From the NCBI GenBank assembly GCA_963383645.1, contig OY726573.1, positions 17,941,658 to 18,005,657 of the forward strand: a DNA stretch of 64,000 nt. Reading direction: 5' to 3'. Numbering within the stretch: position 1 is the first letter of the stretch; each line of letters starts with the position of its first letter. Shown piece by piece: positions 12,290 to 23,735 of this stretch. This DNA is from Muscardinus avellanarius (Eukaryota; Chordata; Mammalia; Rodentia; Gliridae). Made by a program: the position numbers and the translations under genes. The notes under the pieces were generated by a model. It saw only the letters and a list, made by a program, of their open reading frames with translations, did not search any database and was not told the DNA's origin.

Positions 12290-12935
12290 GGCTCTTGCAT
12301 GCTGAGTAGCTGCTGAGTTACATCCCTGGCTCACCGTTTCCTTAGAAATGAGAGTCACAGCATATCTTGTAGGGCCTCATGGGGGAAGTATCAGAGCAAG
12401 TCTGGAGGCAGAAAGAACATGGGAAGCAGGGTCAGGGCGCCACTGAAATTTCCCTAGGAGAAGCAAGGAAGGGTAGGGGGGATGGCCAGGCTGAGTAATT
12501 CCCACAGGCTTGGGAATTAGAGCGTACCTGTTCTGGGGTCATTTAAGGCAGGGAGAGAAGTAGCTTAATATCAGAAAGGGAAAGGAGGTGGAGTATTAGA
12601 TTGGTTGATTTACAAATGAAAGGCATATTTATAAGCAGGTGAGTGGTTTATTACCTTTAAGCATTAGCTATCTCTGAGAGGTGAAGTTTCTCCCTAGCCT
12701 TCAGAAACTCCAAGATAGTAAAACATCATGAAATTCAGAAAATTAAAAACCGTGAGTGCCACAGTGGTTGTCAAGGTGGCTCTGATTTTTAGTACTTTAC
12801 ATTTTTTTATTAAGTAGTGTTACATATTTTTTTCCTTGTGCAGAAATCATTATGGATATGTTGATTATTTTCTTGGTATATTTTTTTCCTTCCCATCAGA
12901 AGGAATCCAGGGCCTCTACCACTGGAATGTATCTC
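12290..12935. other. Repeat-poor intron stretch
   Basis: Apart from a short ID-like remnant near 12290-12335 I see no repeat or exon here. The sequence is purine-rich near 12360-12600. Confidence 0.5.
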
Positions 12936-12939
12936 TAGC

Positions 12940-13529
12940 CCTCCCTCCCCCTTTTTATGATACTGAGGATAGAACCCAAGGAGGGGTTTTAGCTTGGAGC
13001 TATACCTCCAGTCCCATTTTATTTTTTATTTTAAAACAAGGCCTTGCTACATTGCTGAGGATGGCCTCAAACCTGTGATTCTCTTGTCTCAGCTTCCTAA
13101 GTACTGTGGGATTACAGGCATGTGCCCCACTGTGCCTGGCTCCCCAGCCCTTTTAAACTTTTATTTTGAAGTTGGGTGTGGTTGTAAGATACCCCTGGGC
13201 TGAATCCCCAGTACCAAACAATGAACAAAAAAGAAAGATGTGTTATTTTTTCTTATTTCGCCATCAACTATGAAACTGTGTTGTGTAGTGGCAGTGGTCT
13301 ACCTTTTGCCTTTAGAAATGTGAATGGCTTCTATTATAATTGTTTTAAAAATTGAGTGGTGGCCGGGCGTGGTGGCGCACGCTTGTAATCCCTGCGCTTG
13401 GGAGGTGGAGACAGGAGGATCGTGCAGGTTCGAAGCCAGCCGCGCTGGCGTAAGAGACCCTGTTTCAAAAATATAAAATAGGTCTGGGAGTGTAGCCCGA
13501 AGGTAGAAGGGCTTCCAGGAACCCCAGTA

Positions 13530-13576
<47 letters not shown>

Positions 13577-13925
13577 TGAGTGGTGCTAGGTGTGTGGGTG
13601 TACACTTATAATCTCAGTACTTAGGCTGAGAAAGGAGGATTGTGGGATCATGGCCAGCTGCAATTTAGCAAGACCCTGCATGACTTAGTTAGACCTTGTT
13701 TCAAAATAGAAAATAAAATAGGCTTAGAGATGTAGCTCAGAGATAGAATGCTCGTGGGTTCAATCCTCAGTATACCACCAAAAAAAAAAAAAAAAGTGGA
13801 TATTATCTAGGCATGGTGGTACATACCTGTATTCCCAGTTCTACAGAGGCTGAGATGGGAGGATTGAAGTTTGAGGCCAGCCTCGGCAACTTAGCAAGGC
13901 CCTCAGCAGATTAGTGAAGCTCCAC
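12940..13925. mobile_element. SINE block with (CA)n
   Basis: Inverted copy at about 12940-13140, ID half at 13165-13222 (+), young forward copy at 13361-13531 whose tail is the (CA)n at 13531-13572, then forward copies at 13580-13790 and 13802-13922 (left part only). Confidence 0.75.
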
Positions 13926-14144
13926 CTTTGCCCTTGAGCTGTCTGAGCATGCAGTTCATAGCATTAGCCTAACATTTTGTTAAATATAGTTTTGAAAAGC
14001 CTGCTTACTTGTTTGTCTTTTTCAAGAAACTGCAAAAATCGTGAGATCAGCATTTATATATTGCTTGCTTACATTCTGAGTGCCTCCTTTAGTGCCCAGC
14101 ATATAGAAGACACTCAAATGTTCAGTAATTAAGAAAAGACAGGC

Positions 14145-14655
14145 GCCGGGTATGGTGGCCAACGCTTGTAATCCCAGCACTTGGGAGGCTGAGACAAGAG
14201 GATTGTAATTTTGAGCCAGCCTCAGCTACTTAGTGAGCCCTCCACAACTTGGTGAGACCCTGTTTCAATTTCAAAAATAAAGAAAAACTAGAACTGGAGG
14301 ACATTATGCTAAGCGAGATTAGTCAGTCACAGAAAATAAGAAATCGGATGCTTTCCCTAATATGTGAAAGCTAAGGAGAAATGGGTCATAGGAGGAACTC
14401 TAGATGAAAAAGGAAATCCTATAGAGGAGCAAACAAGACAACCTAAATGAGGGGATGGGAGAGGGGAAGAGGAAATTCTCTAAAACACACAATGTACTTA
14501 CACATATCGAAGCCAACCACTAAGCCAAGCAAGGGAAGGAGGGCTGGGGAGGGAATGGGGTGGGAATTGGGTAGGGGCTAAATGGGTGATGTGTACATGT
14601 ATGTTCACACAAGTTTTTTACCCCAATATGATGATGAATATAATGCACCAATAAA
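14145..14655 (+). mobile_element. SINE left part followed by an L1 3' end
   Basis: A B1-type part at about 14145-14280 abuts a 5'-truncated L1 3' end at 14281-14655 (ACTGGAGGACATTATGCTAA ... G-rich tract ... GCACCAATAAAAATTATTT). The L1 meets an inverted L1 3' end immediately downstream. Confidence 0.75.
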
Positions 14656-14661
14656 AATTAT

Positions 14662-15000
14662 TTATTTATTTTTAATTGGTGCATTGTAATCGTATATCAC
14701 ATTGGAATACAAGCCTTGAGAGGATATACAAGCACACATCATCCAATTAGCCCTCATCCAGCCCCCATCCCATTCCCTCCCCCTCCCTCTATCCCATGCT
14801 TGTTTGGTGATTAACTTTGATACATTTGTTTATGTACCTCCTGCGTTTTAAAGAGGCTCCATCCTCCCCTATTCCATACCCTCTGATTGGTCTCCTTAGT
14901 TGCTTCACTATAGGGCCCTTTCTATAGCTCGAGCTCTTCCTGTTGCCCCTTTCCTTCTAGTTTTTGCTGCTTAGGGGAAGCATCTGGTTTTAATTTTGTG
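14662..15000 (-). mobile_element. Inverted L1 3' end, tail to tail with the preceding L1
   Basis: TTTTTAATTGGTGCATTG begins an L1 3' end on the minus strand, with the C-rich CCCTCCCCCTCCCTCT tract and GCATCTGGTTTTAATTTTG near its upstream limit. The adjoining sequence on the right is not L1 ORF2 but the GC-rich tandem array from about 15040. Confidence 0.75.
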
Positions 15001-15039
15001 ATATTTCTCTGTGCATGCCGTGTTGCAAGTACCAATCCC

Positions 15040-15890
15040 ACTCTTGACGGCCCCAGTAGTGGCCTGGCTACCCGGTGGACTGATCCAGACCTCGCTGGCT
15101 CAAGCAGCGGCCTTGCCTCATGCGAGGCCCCGATTCTGGTCTTGCTGGCCCCGACACCTGCCTAACTCCTCAGCTGGCTCTGATCCCAGCCTCGCTGGTC
15201 CCAGCACCGGCCTAGCCTCAAGGCAGGCTCTGATACCGGCCTCGGAGGCCTCAGTAGCGGCCTTGCCTCACGGAAGGCTCCGATGTCGGCTGCTGGCCCC
15301 GGCACTGGCCTAACCCCTCGGCAGGCTTCGATCCAGGCCTCAGAGGCCCCAGCACCAGCCTTGCCTCATGACAGGCTCCGATGCTGGCCATTGGCCCCGG
15401 CACCGGCCTAACACCTCGGAAGGCTCTTATCCCGGCCTCGGAGGCCTCAGCATTGGCCTTGCCTCATGGCAGGCTCCGATGCTGGCCTCGCTTGTCCCAG
15501 CACTGGTCTAACCCCTTGGCAGGTTCCGATCCCAGCCTTGGAGGCCTCAGTAGCGGCCTTGCCTCACAGAAGGCTCCGATGCCAGCCGCTGGCCCTGGCA
15601 CTGGCCTAACCCCTTAGCAGGCTCCAATCCCGGCCTCAGAGGCCCCAGCACCGGCCTTGCCTCACGGCAGGCTCTGATGCTGGCCGCTGGCCCCGGCATC
15701 GGCCTAACCCCGTGGCAGGTTCCGATCCCGGCCTCACTGGCCCCAGCATCGGCCTAACCCCTCGGCAGGCTCCAATCCCAGCCTTGGAGCCCCCAGTAGC
15801 GGCCTTGCCTCATGGAAGGCTCCGATGCCAGCCTCGCTGGCCCCAGCACCGGTCTAACCCCTCGGCAGGCTTCACTCCGAGCACCCTCTT
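15040..15890 (-). repeat. GC-rich VNTR, ~98-bp unit made of two ~49-bp halves
   Basis: The core CTAACCCCTCGGCAGG recurs with T at 15311, 15409, 15509, 15607, 15705, 15755 and 15855, giving spacings of 98, 100, 98, 98, 50 and 100. The alternating half carries GGCCTTGCCTCA. Strand is given as minus because it is joined to a minus-strand L1 3' end. Open frames of 78-100 codons across it reflect its lack of stops, not a gene. Confidence 0.85.
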
Positions 15891-15898
15891 CACCCAAC

Positions 15899-16265
15899 CA
15901 ATTGTCCCATGTTCTCGAGAGTGCGTGGTGGTAGCATTCTGCCTCTGGGGTTATTATTTCAAAGGTTCCGGGTATAATGCATCAGATCTCTGCCTCCCCT
16001 GAGTACTGGCCACTGCCATTGCCACTGCCTCCACCATTTCAAATCTTTCCCAAGCTCTTTTTCCACTCTGAATGTTGTCCAGTGTTCCTAAGCACGCGCG
16101 ACGGTAGCATTTGACATTTGGTGTAATTTCTCCAAAGAAATAAGGTTGGTAGGATCCAATTTCTCCTTTTCCTGAATACAAGTCTCCACCACCATCGCGG
16201 AGACCGCTTTCAACACCGCCTTTCTCCTTGATCTCCACTAAACTCTCTCCTTACAGGTGATATCT
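15899..16265 (-). repeat. Two diverged ~173-bp tandem copies beside the VNTR
   Basis: TTGTCC at 15902 and 16075 start two related units sharing GTTC...GCG(T/C)G..GGTAGCATT and CCACCAT. I suspect an L1 5'UTR-like or other retroelement promoter array, because part of it resembles the 5'UTR of the L1 at 28458-35442 (TTCTG.CTCTG then ATTATTT). Bases 16266-16425 are unclassified; a T run fills about 16427-16453. Confidence 0.5.
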
Positions 16266-16427
16266 GAGATTCTTAACAATATATAGAAACAGCAGTCCTC
16301 CTTCACGGGGAATTTTTCCATAAGTTCTAGTTCATTTGGATAAGTTTTGTCTGCATCTCCAGTATCCTGGCATCCTCAACGGCCTTCTTAACCCCTCTCC
16401 GATATTTTTCTATTTTCTTTTTCTTTT

Positions 16428-16459
<32 letters not shown>

Positions 16460-16472
16460 GAGAAGACAGTAT

Positions 16473-17060
16473 GTGTGGTTTGAGGGGGTAATGGGATCAG
16501 GCACTCAGTAGCACTGTGACCCGGCCTTGTTTCCCCATGGGTCCAGTGTGCTTCGCACTACTCCGCCTGGGGCCCAGAGTCCTGCGACCCGGGCCCCGGC
16601 TGTTCCAGGGTCCGGCGTGCCCCACCCAACCCCTGCCCGGAACCCAGGCTCTTACTGGGCCCAGTTTCTCCAGGGGTCTGGCGTGCTACGCGTGGTCCGG
16701 CCCGGGGCCCAGAGTCCCACGACCCAGGCTCTGGCTGTTCCGGGTTCCAGCGTGCCCTGCGCAACCCCTGCCTGGGACCCAGGGTCTTACTGGGACTGGT
16801 TTCTCCAGGGGTCTGGCGTGCTTTGCGCAGCCCAGCCCAGGGCCCAGAGTCCCGCAACCTGGGCCCCGGCTGTTCCAGGTTCCAGCGTGCCCCGCGCGAC
16901 CTCTGCCCGGGATCCAGGGTCTTACTGGGCCCAGTTTCTCCCCACCAATAAAAAATTTAAAAAAAGAAAAAGAAAAGAAATAGGGCTGGGGGTGTAGCCT
17001 GGAGGTAGAACACCCCTGAGTTCTACCCCTAGTACTGCAAAAAAAAAAAAAAAAAAAAAA
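16473..17060 (+). mobile_element. VNTR / L1-tail / ID composite, possible single insertion
   Basis: GACAGTAT (16465-16472) and GGCAGTAT (17061-17068) flank a segment made of a 5' lead, a 135-bp-unit VNTR (16527-16935, GGGCCCAGAGTC at 16570, 16705 and 16840), an L1-like terminus CCACCAATAAAAAATTT, an ID half (about 16981-17035) and an A run. The long open frames here arise because 135 is a multiple of three and the unit has no stops. Single insertion is an inference from the imperfect 7/8 flanking repeat. Confidence 0.5.
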
Positions 17061-17162
17061 GGCAGTATATTAATGATTGTCATGTGTAACCTGGCAAATA
17101 CATTTAATGTGTGGAGCTGTAGGGAATTGTCTAACTTGACAGTGTCTCTTTTCACATTTCAG

Positions 17163-17630
17163 GAGCAGTTAGACAGCACACATGGTTCTGTCCATTCTTT
17201 AGATGCGGACTTACTATTACCATCTGGAGATCCCTTCAGTAAATCGGATAATGACATGTTTAAAGACGGACTCCGGAGAGCACAGTCTACAGACAGCTTG
17301 GGAACCTCAGGCTCGTTGCAGTCCAAAGCTTTAGGCTACAACTACAAAGCAAAGTCAGCTGGCAACCTGGACGAGTCGGATTTCGGACCACTGGTAGGCG
17401 CAGATTCGGTGTCTGAGAACTTTGATACCGCATCCCTTGGGTCACTGCAGATGCCAAGTGGGTTCATGTTAACCAAAGATCAAGAACGAGCAATTAAGGC
17501 GATGACGCCAGAACAGGAAGAGACCGCATCCCTCCTCTCCAGTGTGACCCAGGGCGCGGAGAGCACATTCGTGTCCCCCAGTGGCTACCGCCTAGTCAGC
17601 GAGACGGAGTGGAATCTCCTGCAGAAAGAG
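17163..17630 (+). CDS. RABEP1: RABEP1 largest exon in window, about residues 366-521; caspase site and FGPLV motif
   Basis: This exon has 156 whole codons after acceptor CACATTTCAG and before donor GTGCGT. Visible landmarks: HSLD ending at residue 379, the known caspase-3 cleavage site of rabaptin-5; RRAQS with serine 407, a reported protein kinase D target; and DESDFGPLV with FGPLV at 439-443, the peptide that binds the ear domains of GGA proteins and gamma-adaptin. The serine-rich stretch (STDSLGTSGSLQSK) is probably disordered. The 3' part (TKDQERAIKAMTPEQEETAS) leads into the second coiled-coil region. Codons upstream of 17163 in the same open frame are intronic. Confidence 0.97.
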
Positions 17631-17634
17631 GTGC

Positions 17635-19015
17635 GTTGTTCTGACCTACTTCCTCTTACTTACTCCGAGACAAAAGGTAGACCTGGGATTTATTGGTCCT
17701 TCAGTAAATAGTTCCTGGGGTCAGCAAGGAAATGTCAACTCCTGTTATCTCCCTTGTCGGAATCTGCTTTGGCTCTTCCACATTATTGTGACAGAGCAGG
17801 AGCCGAGTGTCTAAAGGGGTTGGCTCTGAGCCTCTCTACCTGAAATCACACTGCAAAGGCTGGAGCCGCCTGCCTGATGGGCATTGCTAAGTTAGAGGAG
17901 CTCAACATGTTAGCAGTTCTCTAACACTGAGTGCATTCCAGGATTCACACTTACTCATTTTACCTTAGGTTTCAAGCAAATACTTATTAGCAGTTGCTAA
18001 AGAGAGTGGACTTACAGAGAAGGTAGACAATATGGGAGAGAAAGAAGACCACCTTTATTTATTTATTTTTGTGGTACTGGGGTGGAACACAGGGCCTTTT
18101 CTACCTCCGGGCTCTATTCTCATACCTATTTTATACTTTATTTGGAAACAGGGTCTCACCAAGTTGCTGAGAGCCTCACTCAGTAGCTGAGGCTGGCTGC
18201 GACCCTGTGTGATCCTCCTGTCTCAGCCTCCCAAGCGTGGGGTTTACAAGCGAGCTAGAAAACTAGCTCAGAAAGATTAAGCACTGCTCAAGTGTTCTTG
18301 ACCTAGTGGCAGAACTTGGGTTAGAATCCAGGTTTTCTAGCTGGGCGTGGTGACGCACGCTTGTAATCCCAGCATTCAGGAGGCTGAGACAGGAGGATTT
18401 GGGTTTGTGGACAGCCTCAGCTACTTAGGCCCTCCGAAACTTAGTGAGACCCTTTTTCAAAATAAAGAATAAAAAATAGGGCAGGGGATGAAGCTCGGAA
18501 GTTAAATGGCTCTGAGTTCCATCCCCAGACCTGAAAAACAAAAACAAAAACAAACAACAACAAGAAAACAGGTTTTCTGATTTTTTTTTTTTTTTAAGTA
18601 TTGGTGATTGAACTCAGGGGCATTCTATCTCCAAGCACACCCCCTTCCTTCTTAATCTTTATTTTGAGGTAGGGTCTTGTTCAGTCGCTGATGGCCTTGA
18701 TGAATTTCTGAGGCTGGCCTCAAACCTGCAATCCTCCTGCCTTAGCCTCCTAAGTAATGCTACTATGCCTGGCTAGGATTTTTTTTTCTTTTTTCTTTTT
18801 TTAAGGTACTGGGGATTGAACCCAGGGCCATTCGACCTTTGAGCTACACCCCCAGCCCTGTTTTTAATTATTTTTCTTTTCTTTTTTTTTTAAACAGGGT
18901 CCTACTAAGTTGCAGAGGTCCTCACTACGTAGCTGAGGCTATGAACTCATGATCTTCCTGTCTCAGCCCCCCAAAAGTACTGGTTTATAGGTATGTGCTA
19001 CCAGGCCCGGCTCTA
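17635..19015. mobile_element. Intron with four SINEs
   Basis: Bases 17635-18055 are unique intron. SINEs: inverted 18057-18255, forward 18340-18545, inverted 18583-18775 and inverted 18778-19012. From 19016 to 19531 no repeat is recognised up to the next RABEP1 exon. Confidence 0.75.
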
Positions 19016-19531
19016 GCTAGGTTTTCTGACTTGCAGTGCTTTCCCTCACTTGGGCTATTTCTCTTTAAGGAAGCATTTGATCAGTTAGTGGAGTATCCTA
19101 TTAAGCTTGAAAGAAACTATTCTCTTTGGTCTCATGCAAAACATTGATGAGAAGATGCTAGTTAACACCTTCAAATCTGTTTTGTAATAGGTACTAAGCC
19201 GGCCAAATGGGGATTGGCACTGTGTTTGTTTTTTACCTTTCTTTATTGGCTGGGTTGTGAATGCTACAGGGTAGCACCTTTAGCTTGTATTGTGGTTTCC
19301 TTAAATGTGGTGTTTTGTGGTCCTTGGCCTCCTCTTGGTGTTGTGTCCCTTGTTTTTCCCTCAGAACTGGTGATTATGACTTTTTAGAATCTGAAACTGT
19401 AATGCAACTTTTGTAAGTCCTTGGAGAAACTCCATGCTGTAATTAACATAAGTAAGACAATGCATGTGTTAAGAATGTGATGTAGAACTATTTTGTTCTA
19501 CCTGATAAGAGGTAATTTTGATGCCCTTCAG

Positions 19532-19636
19532 GTACATAATGCTGGAAATAAACTTGGTAGGCGTTGTGATATGTGTTCCAATTATGAAAAACAGTTACAA
19601 GGAATTCAAATTCAAGAGGCTGAAACCAGAGACCAG
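19532..19636 (+). CDS. RABEP1: RABEP1 coding exon, about residues 522-556
   Basis: This exon has 35 whole codons between acceptor CCCTTCAG and donor GTGAGT. It reads VHNAGNKLGRRCDMCSNYEK, then QLQGIQIQEAETRDQ. The CxxC pair (CDMC) is conserved in rabaptin-5; I see no further metal ligands nearby. The end of this exon begins the region reported to bind Rabex-5 and the GAT domain of GGA1. Confidence 0.95.
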
Positions 19637-19759
19637 GTGAGTTTTATTTGGATATGCCAAATAGGTGAAACTATTGTAGTTTTCACTGAAGGTGCATAAT
19701 TGTCCTCCCTGCCCCACTGCTAAATTTACAAAGCATATCTCTCTTGTTAAATTATGAAG

Positions 19760-19975
19760 TAGCTAGGCATGATGGTGCACACTTGTAATCCCAGCATTCG
19801 GGAGGCTGAGACCGGAGGATTGTGGTTCTTGGACAGCCTCAGCTACTTAGCGAGGCCCTTCGCAACTCAGTGAGACCCTGTTTCAAAAATAAAAAGACAA
19901 AAAAAAAATAGGGCTGGGAGTGTAGCTCGGAGGTAGAAAGCCCCTGGGTTCCATCCCCAGTACCACAAAAAAAGA
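19760..19975 (+). mobile_element. B1-dID SINE with target duplication
   Basis: The forward copy is flanked by ATTATGAAGTA (19751-19761) and ATATGAAGTA (19985-19994). GC-rich unique sequence follows (20020-20240) that I could not assign; frames there resemble no protein I know. Confidence 0.75.
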
Positions 19976-20499
19976 AAAAAATATATATGAAGTAATGTGG
20001 CATGTGCAGTGGTCATTACATTTCTGGGGGGGGCTGGTGGGGCTCTGCTTCGTGCCCCATTAACAGGCCAGTGCCGCGTGTGCCATGGCTGCTCTTGGAG
20101 GAGCAGCGCCTCTTCTCCTCCCCCACCCTTCCCTCTCCACTCACTGCCTACCCACGAGGCTGGCATGACTTCTACACCTGGAGGATTCTTCATGATAAGG
20201 AGAGGCGCGAGAGAAGAGGCTGAATATTGTCTCTGATAAAATGAAACCTTCATTGAATGTCAATAACCGGGATTTGGAATCTTCATTATTACCTTGTCAT
20301 AAATTTGTTAAATTGGTTAAGGTTCACTGGTAGGGTCACAGAAATTAAGTTTGGTAGATTTGGTATGCTTAGATTGACAAGTCTTAAATACTTTTCCAAA
20401 TACAGTGTTGAATAATGAGTACCTTGATACCATTTAGGAAATAGTGTAGAATTTCAAGAGAGTAGTCTTGTTGGAAGCATGTGTAAGGAAGACATATTT

Positions 20500-21205
20500 T
20501 TTTTTTCATTTTTTTGTGTGTATGTACTGTGGATGGAACCCAGGGGCATTCTACCTCCGAGCTACACCCCCAGCACTACTTCTTATTATTTATTTTGAAA
20601 CAGGGTCTCACTGAATTGCAAAGGGCCTCACTAATTAGCTGAGTTTGTCCACAAACTGTGAGTCTCCTGTCTTAGCCTCCCAATGTTGGGATTATAAGCA
20701 TGTGCCACCATGCCTGGCAGAAGACATAGACATAATTTTTTAATCCACTTCATAATTATCCTTTGGTTCTTAGGAAGATGGTTTTCTGAGTCTTTAAAAG
20801 AGCATTTGGCATATTAGGGTGATGGTTTAATATTTTAAATGTTATTGGTACTGAGCTCCTGCACATGCCTTTTTCATAGGTAGGACCAAGGTTAGTTTCT
20901 AAAGCTGTTCATAAACTTACACCGTGGGCCTTTGTACTGTGGCGTGGAAATGTACTGTTTTGGAGTCCTTAGTTATTTCTTACTTTTTTTATTATTTATT
21001 TTTTGGTGGTTCTGGGTATTGAACCCAGGGGCATTTTACTTCTGAGCTACACCCCCAGCCCTATTTAATTTTTTTTTTTTTTTTTTAATTTTGAAACAGG
21101 TTCTCACTGAGTTGCTGAGGGCCTCACTGAGTTCTCAAGGCTGGCCTGTGGCCCTCTTGTCTCAGCTCCCTAGCCCTGGGATTCCTGACATGTCCCACCA
21201 TGCCA
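20500..21205 (-). mobile_element. Two inverted SINEs
   Basis: Copies at about 20500-20720 and 20995-21205, with unique intron between. Bases 21206-21840 are unique, purine-rich intron with no exon signal. Confidence 0.8.
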
Positions 21206-21843
21206 ACTCCTCCGTTATCTCTGGGGTATTTCCTGATGCCTCATCTGTGCCTGGCATGTTGCTGGGCACTGGCAGTTCAGATACAGCTAGAAGAGATACT
21301 AACCTGTAAGGAATGTTCAGCGTTGTGAAAGAAAACATCAGTCCAGTGTGGTTTGTTTCTGGAGATGTATGTCTAGAACTAGAGAAGGGCATCCAAGTTC
21401 ACCGTGGACTCGGGAAAAGCAACACTTGAGCCACGCCTATTTTAGAGCCCAAGTCAGAATTAGTTGGGAGAAGAAGTAGAGAAGGAAAGAAAAGGAAATC
21501 AGGGACAGGAAAGATGTCAGAGGAAAAGAGTAATGAAAGAAAATCATGTGTTCTAGGAAGTGTGTGGGTCCATGTGGCCAGCATGGGGTGTTATAACTGG
21601 AAAGGAAACTGCAAAGGCCAGGATGAGGTCATTGAGGGGCGGTGACGGGAGAGGTCGAGGTTGGGCCCCAGTGACTCTGGGAGGCATTGAAAGCTCTTAA
21701 GTGAAGAATCATTATATTTCACATTTGTACAATTTGTAGATTGAAGGCAGTGGATGGAGTAGACCTAGGGAGTTTGTTACACCTGAGAGGGCCCAGTGAA
21801 GCAGCAGTTTTCAAGTGAGCTTATGTTATAAAAGTGATTTGTT

Positions 21844-22510
21844 GCCGGGCGTGGTGGCGCACGCTTGTAATCCCCGCGCTTGGGAGGCAGAAACAGGAGG
21901 ATCGCGCAGGTTCGAAGCCAGCCGCGCGCGCTGGCTTAGGAGACCCTGTTTCCAAATAAAAAATGTAAAAATAGGTCTGGAAGTGTAGCCCAGAGGTAGA
22001 AGGGCTTCCAGGAACCCCAGTACCACCCCCCCCAAAAAAAAGTGATTTGTTGACTGTAAAGCATAGCATAGTTGTTTCTTGAGGTCCTTCATCTCATCTA
22101 CCTTATTTGACAAATATATGATGTTTCTCAGGGGGGGGGAAAAGATTTAAAAAGACTCTGGAGTTAGGTGGGTTTTTTGTATTGTTTTGTTTTTTCCCAG
22201 TACTTGGGGATAGAACCCAGAGGCATTCTGCCTCCAAGCTACCCGCTCAGTGCTATTTTTGTTTTTAAAACAGGGTCTCACTAAGTTGCTGAGGCTCATC
22301 ACAAACCCATAATCCTCCTGTCTCAGCCTCCCAAGTACTGGTATTACAAGTGTGTCATGCCTTGCTTTAGGTAAGATTTTTAAACTTTTTTTTTTTATAC
22401 TAGACTCATAAAAGAATTTGGGACTGATGATATACCTCAGTGTAGATCCCTTGCCTACAATGTGGGAGAACTTGGGTTCAGTTCCCATCACTTCAAACAC
22501 AAACAAACAA
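21844..22510. mobile_element. Young forward SINE, inverted SINE and free ID element
   Basis: Forward young-subtype copy at 21844-22040 (CpG-rich, CCCCCC interruption in the tail), inverted copy at about 22185-22365, forward ID element at 22422-22510 just before the RABEP1 exon at 22555. Confidence 0.8.
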
Positions 22511-22554
22511 ACCTGGTTCTTACTTTTTTTTTTAATTGACTTTAAATTGTATAG

Positions 22555-22671
22555 GTGAAGAAACTGCAGCTGATGCTAAGGCAAGCTAATGAGCAGCTAG
22601 AGAAGACAATGAAAGATAAACAGGAGTTGGAAGACTTCATCAAGCAGAGCACTGAGGACTCAAGCCATCAG
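22555..22671 (+). CDS. RABEP1: RABEP1 coding exon, about residues 557-595
   Basis: This exon has 39 whole codons between acceptor TTGTATAG and donor GTAAAC. VKKLQLMLRQANEQLEKTMK shows heptad spacing of Leu and Met, as expected for the C-terminal coiled coil (CC2) that contacts Rabex-5 and GGA1. An ID-type SINE and a T-rich tract lie just upstream of the acceptor; the polypyrimidine tract is partly built from that run. Confidence 0.95.
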
Positions 22672-22741
22672 GTAAACAGGCTTTTAGAATGTGAGCTGGA
22701 AGGGATAATGGGGCTGTTTGTTTGTTTGTTTGTTTATTCAT

Positions 22742-23735
22742 TGATTTATTTTTGGTACTGGGGATTGAACCCAGAGTCAGTCTACTTCCAAGCTACACAC
22801 CCAAACCCTATTTTTTATTTTTATCTTTTGAAACAGGATCTCATTAGGTTAATGAGAGCCTCACAACTTGCTGAAGCTGTCCTCAAATCTCTGATCCTCC
22901 TTTCTTAGCCTCCCAAATACTGGGATTACAGTCATGCGCCACTACTCCTGACTTGTGAAGTTGCTTAAATTGAATTTTAAAAATAAGCTGGTTATGGTGG
23001 TGCAGCTCTCCAATCCCAGTGATTAGGGAGGCTGAGGCAGGAGGATCCCAAGTTCAAGGCCAGCCTACTCAACTTTGACTCAAAAATAAAAAGGACTGGG
23101 GAAATAGTTCAGTGGTGGAGTGCCCCTGATTTAATTCCCAGTCCAGTACTGCAAAAAAAAAAAAAAAGAAAGAAAGAAAGAAAGAAAGAAAATTTTCAAA
23201 ATATACGTTCAACTTTAGTTGATAATAACACTCAATAGTTTAGTGATACCAATTTTTATTTCACCAACATTATATAAGAAGAACGTGAAGTCTTGAAAAC
23301 CTGCATTTTGTTGAGTTGCTTTGATCAGTTGCCATTTTGGTGGGTGTGTAAGGAGGGCTGTTTTATTGTGGTGGCCTAATATGCATTTTCTGATGACCAC
23401 TGAAGTTGTTTAGCAGTGTTCATGTTTGTTGGCCATTGAGATGTTGTGTGCATGTGTGTATTGGGGTGTTAGTTTTACGACGTTCTGTTACATTGGTCTG
23501 TTTGTCCAGTTTTGTGCCAAATTCTACACTTTGATGTATAGTAAAAAAATATTATTATTTTTGTGGTACTGAGGAGCCCGGGGACCTTCTACCTCCGGGC
23601 TACACTCCCAAACCTATTTTATATTTTATTTGTAAGCAGAGTCTCACTAAGTAGCTGAGGCTGGCTTTGAACCTGCGATCTTCTTGTCTCAGCATCCCAA
23701 GTACTGAGATTACAAGCATGCACCACCATACCCAG
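22742..23735. mobile_element. SINEs after RABEP1 exon
   Basis: Inverted copy 22742-22955, forward copy 22982-23190 with (GAAA)n tail, inverted copy 23560-23735. Between 23190 and 23555 there is unique AT-rich intron. Confidence 0.75.

Noticed and set aside
15011..16002. Several 78-100 codon frames
   Set aside because: They fall in the 98-bp GC-rich VNTR and its flank and reflect base composition.
16516..16997. Overlapping open frames of 155-156 codons rich in Pro, Gly and Ala
   Set aside because: They lie in a 135-bp tandem repeat. A unit length divisible by three with no stops keeps several frames open on both strands; there are no splice sites or conserved domain.
19997..20236. GC-rich 79-codon frame considered as an alternative RABEP1 exon or pseudogene
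   Set aside because: Protein not recognised, base runs (GGGGGGG) suggest unique intron, and RABEP1 is already continuous from the exon at 19636 to 22555.
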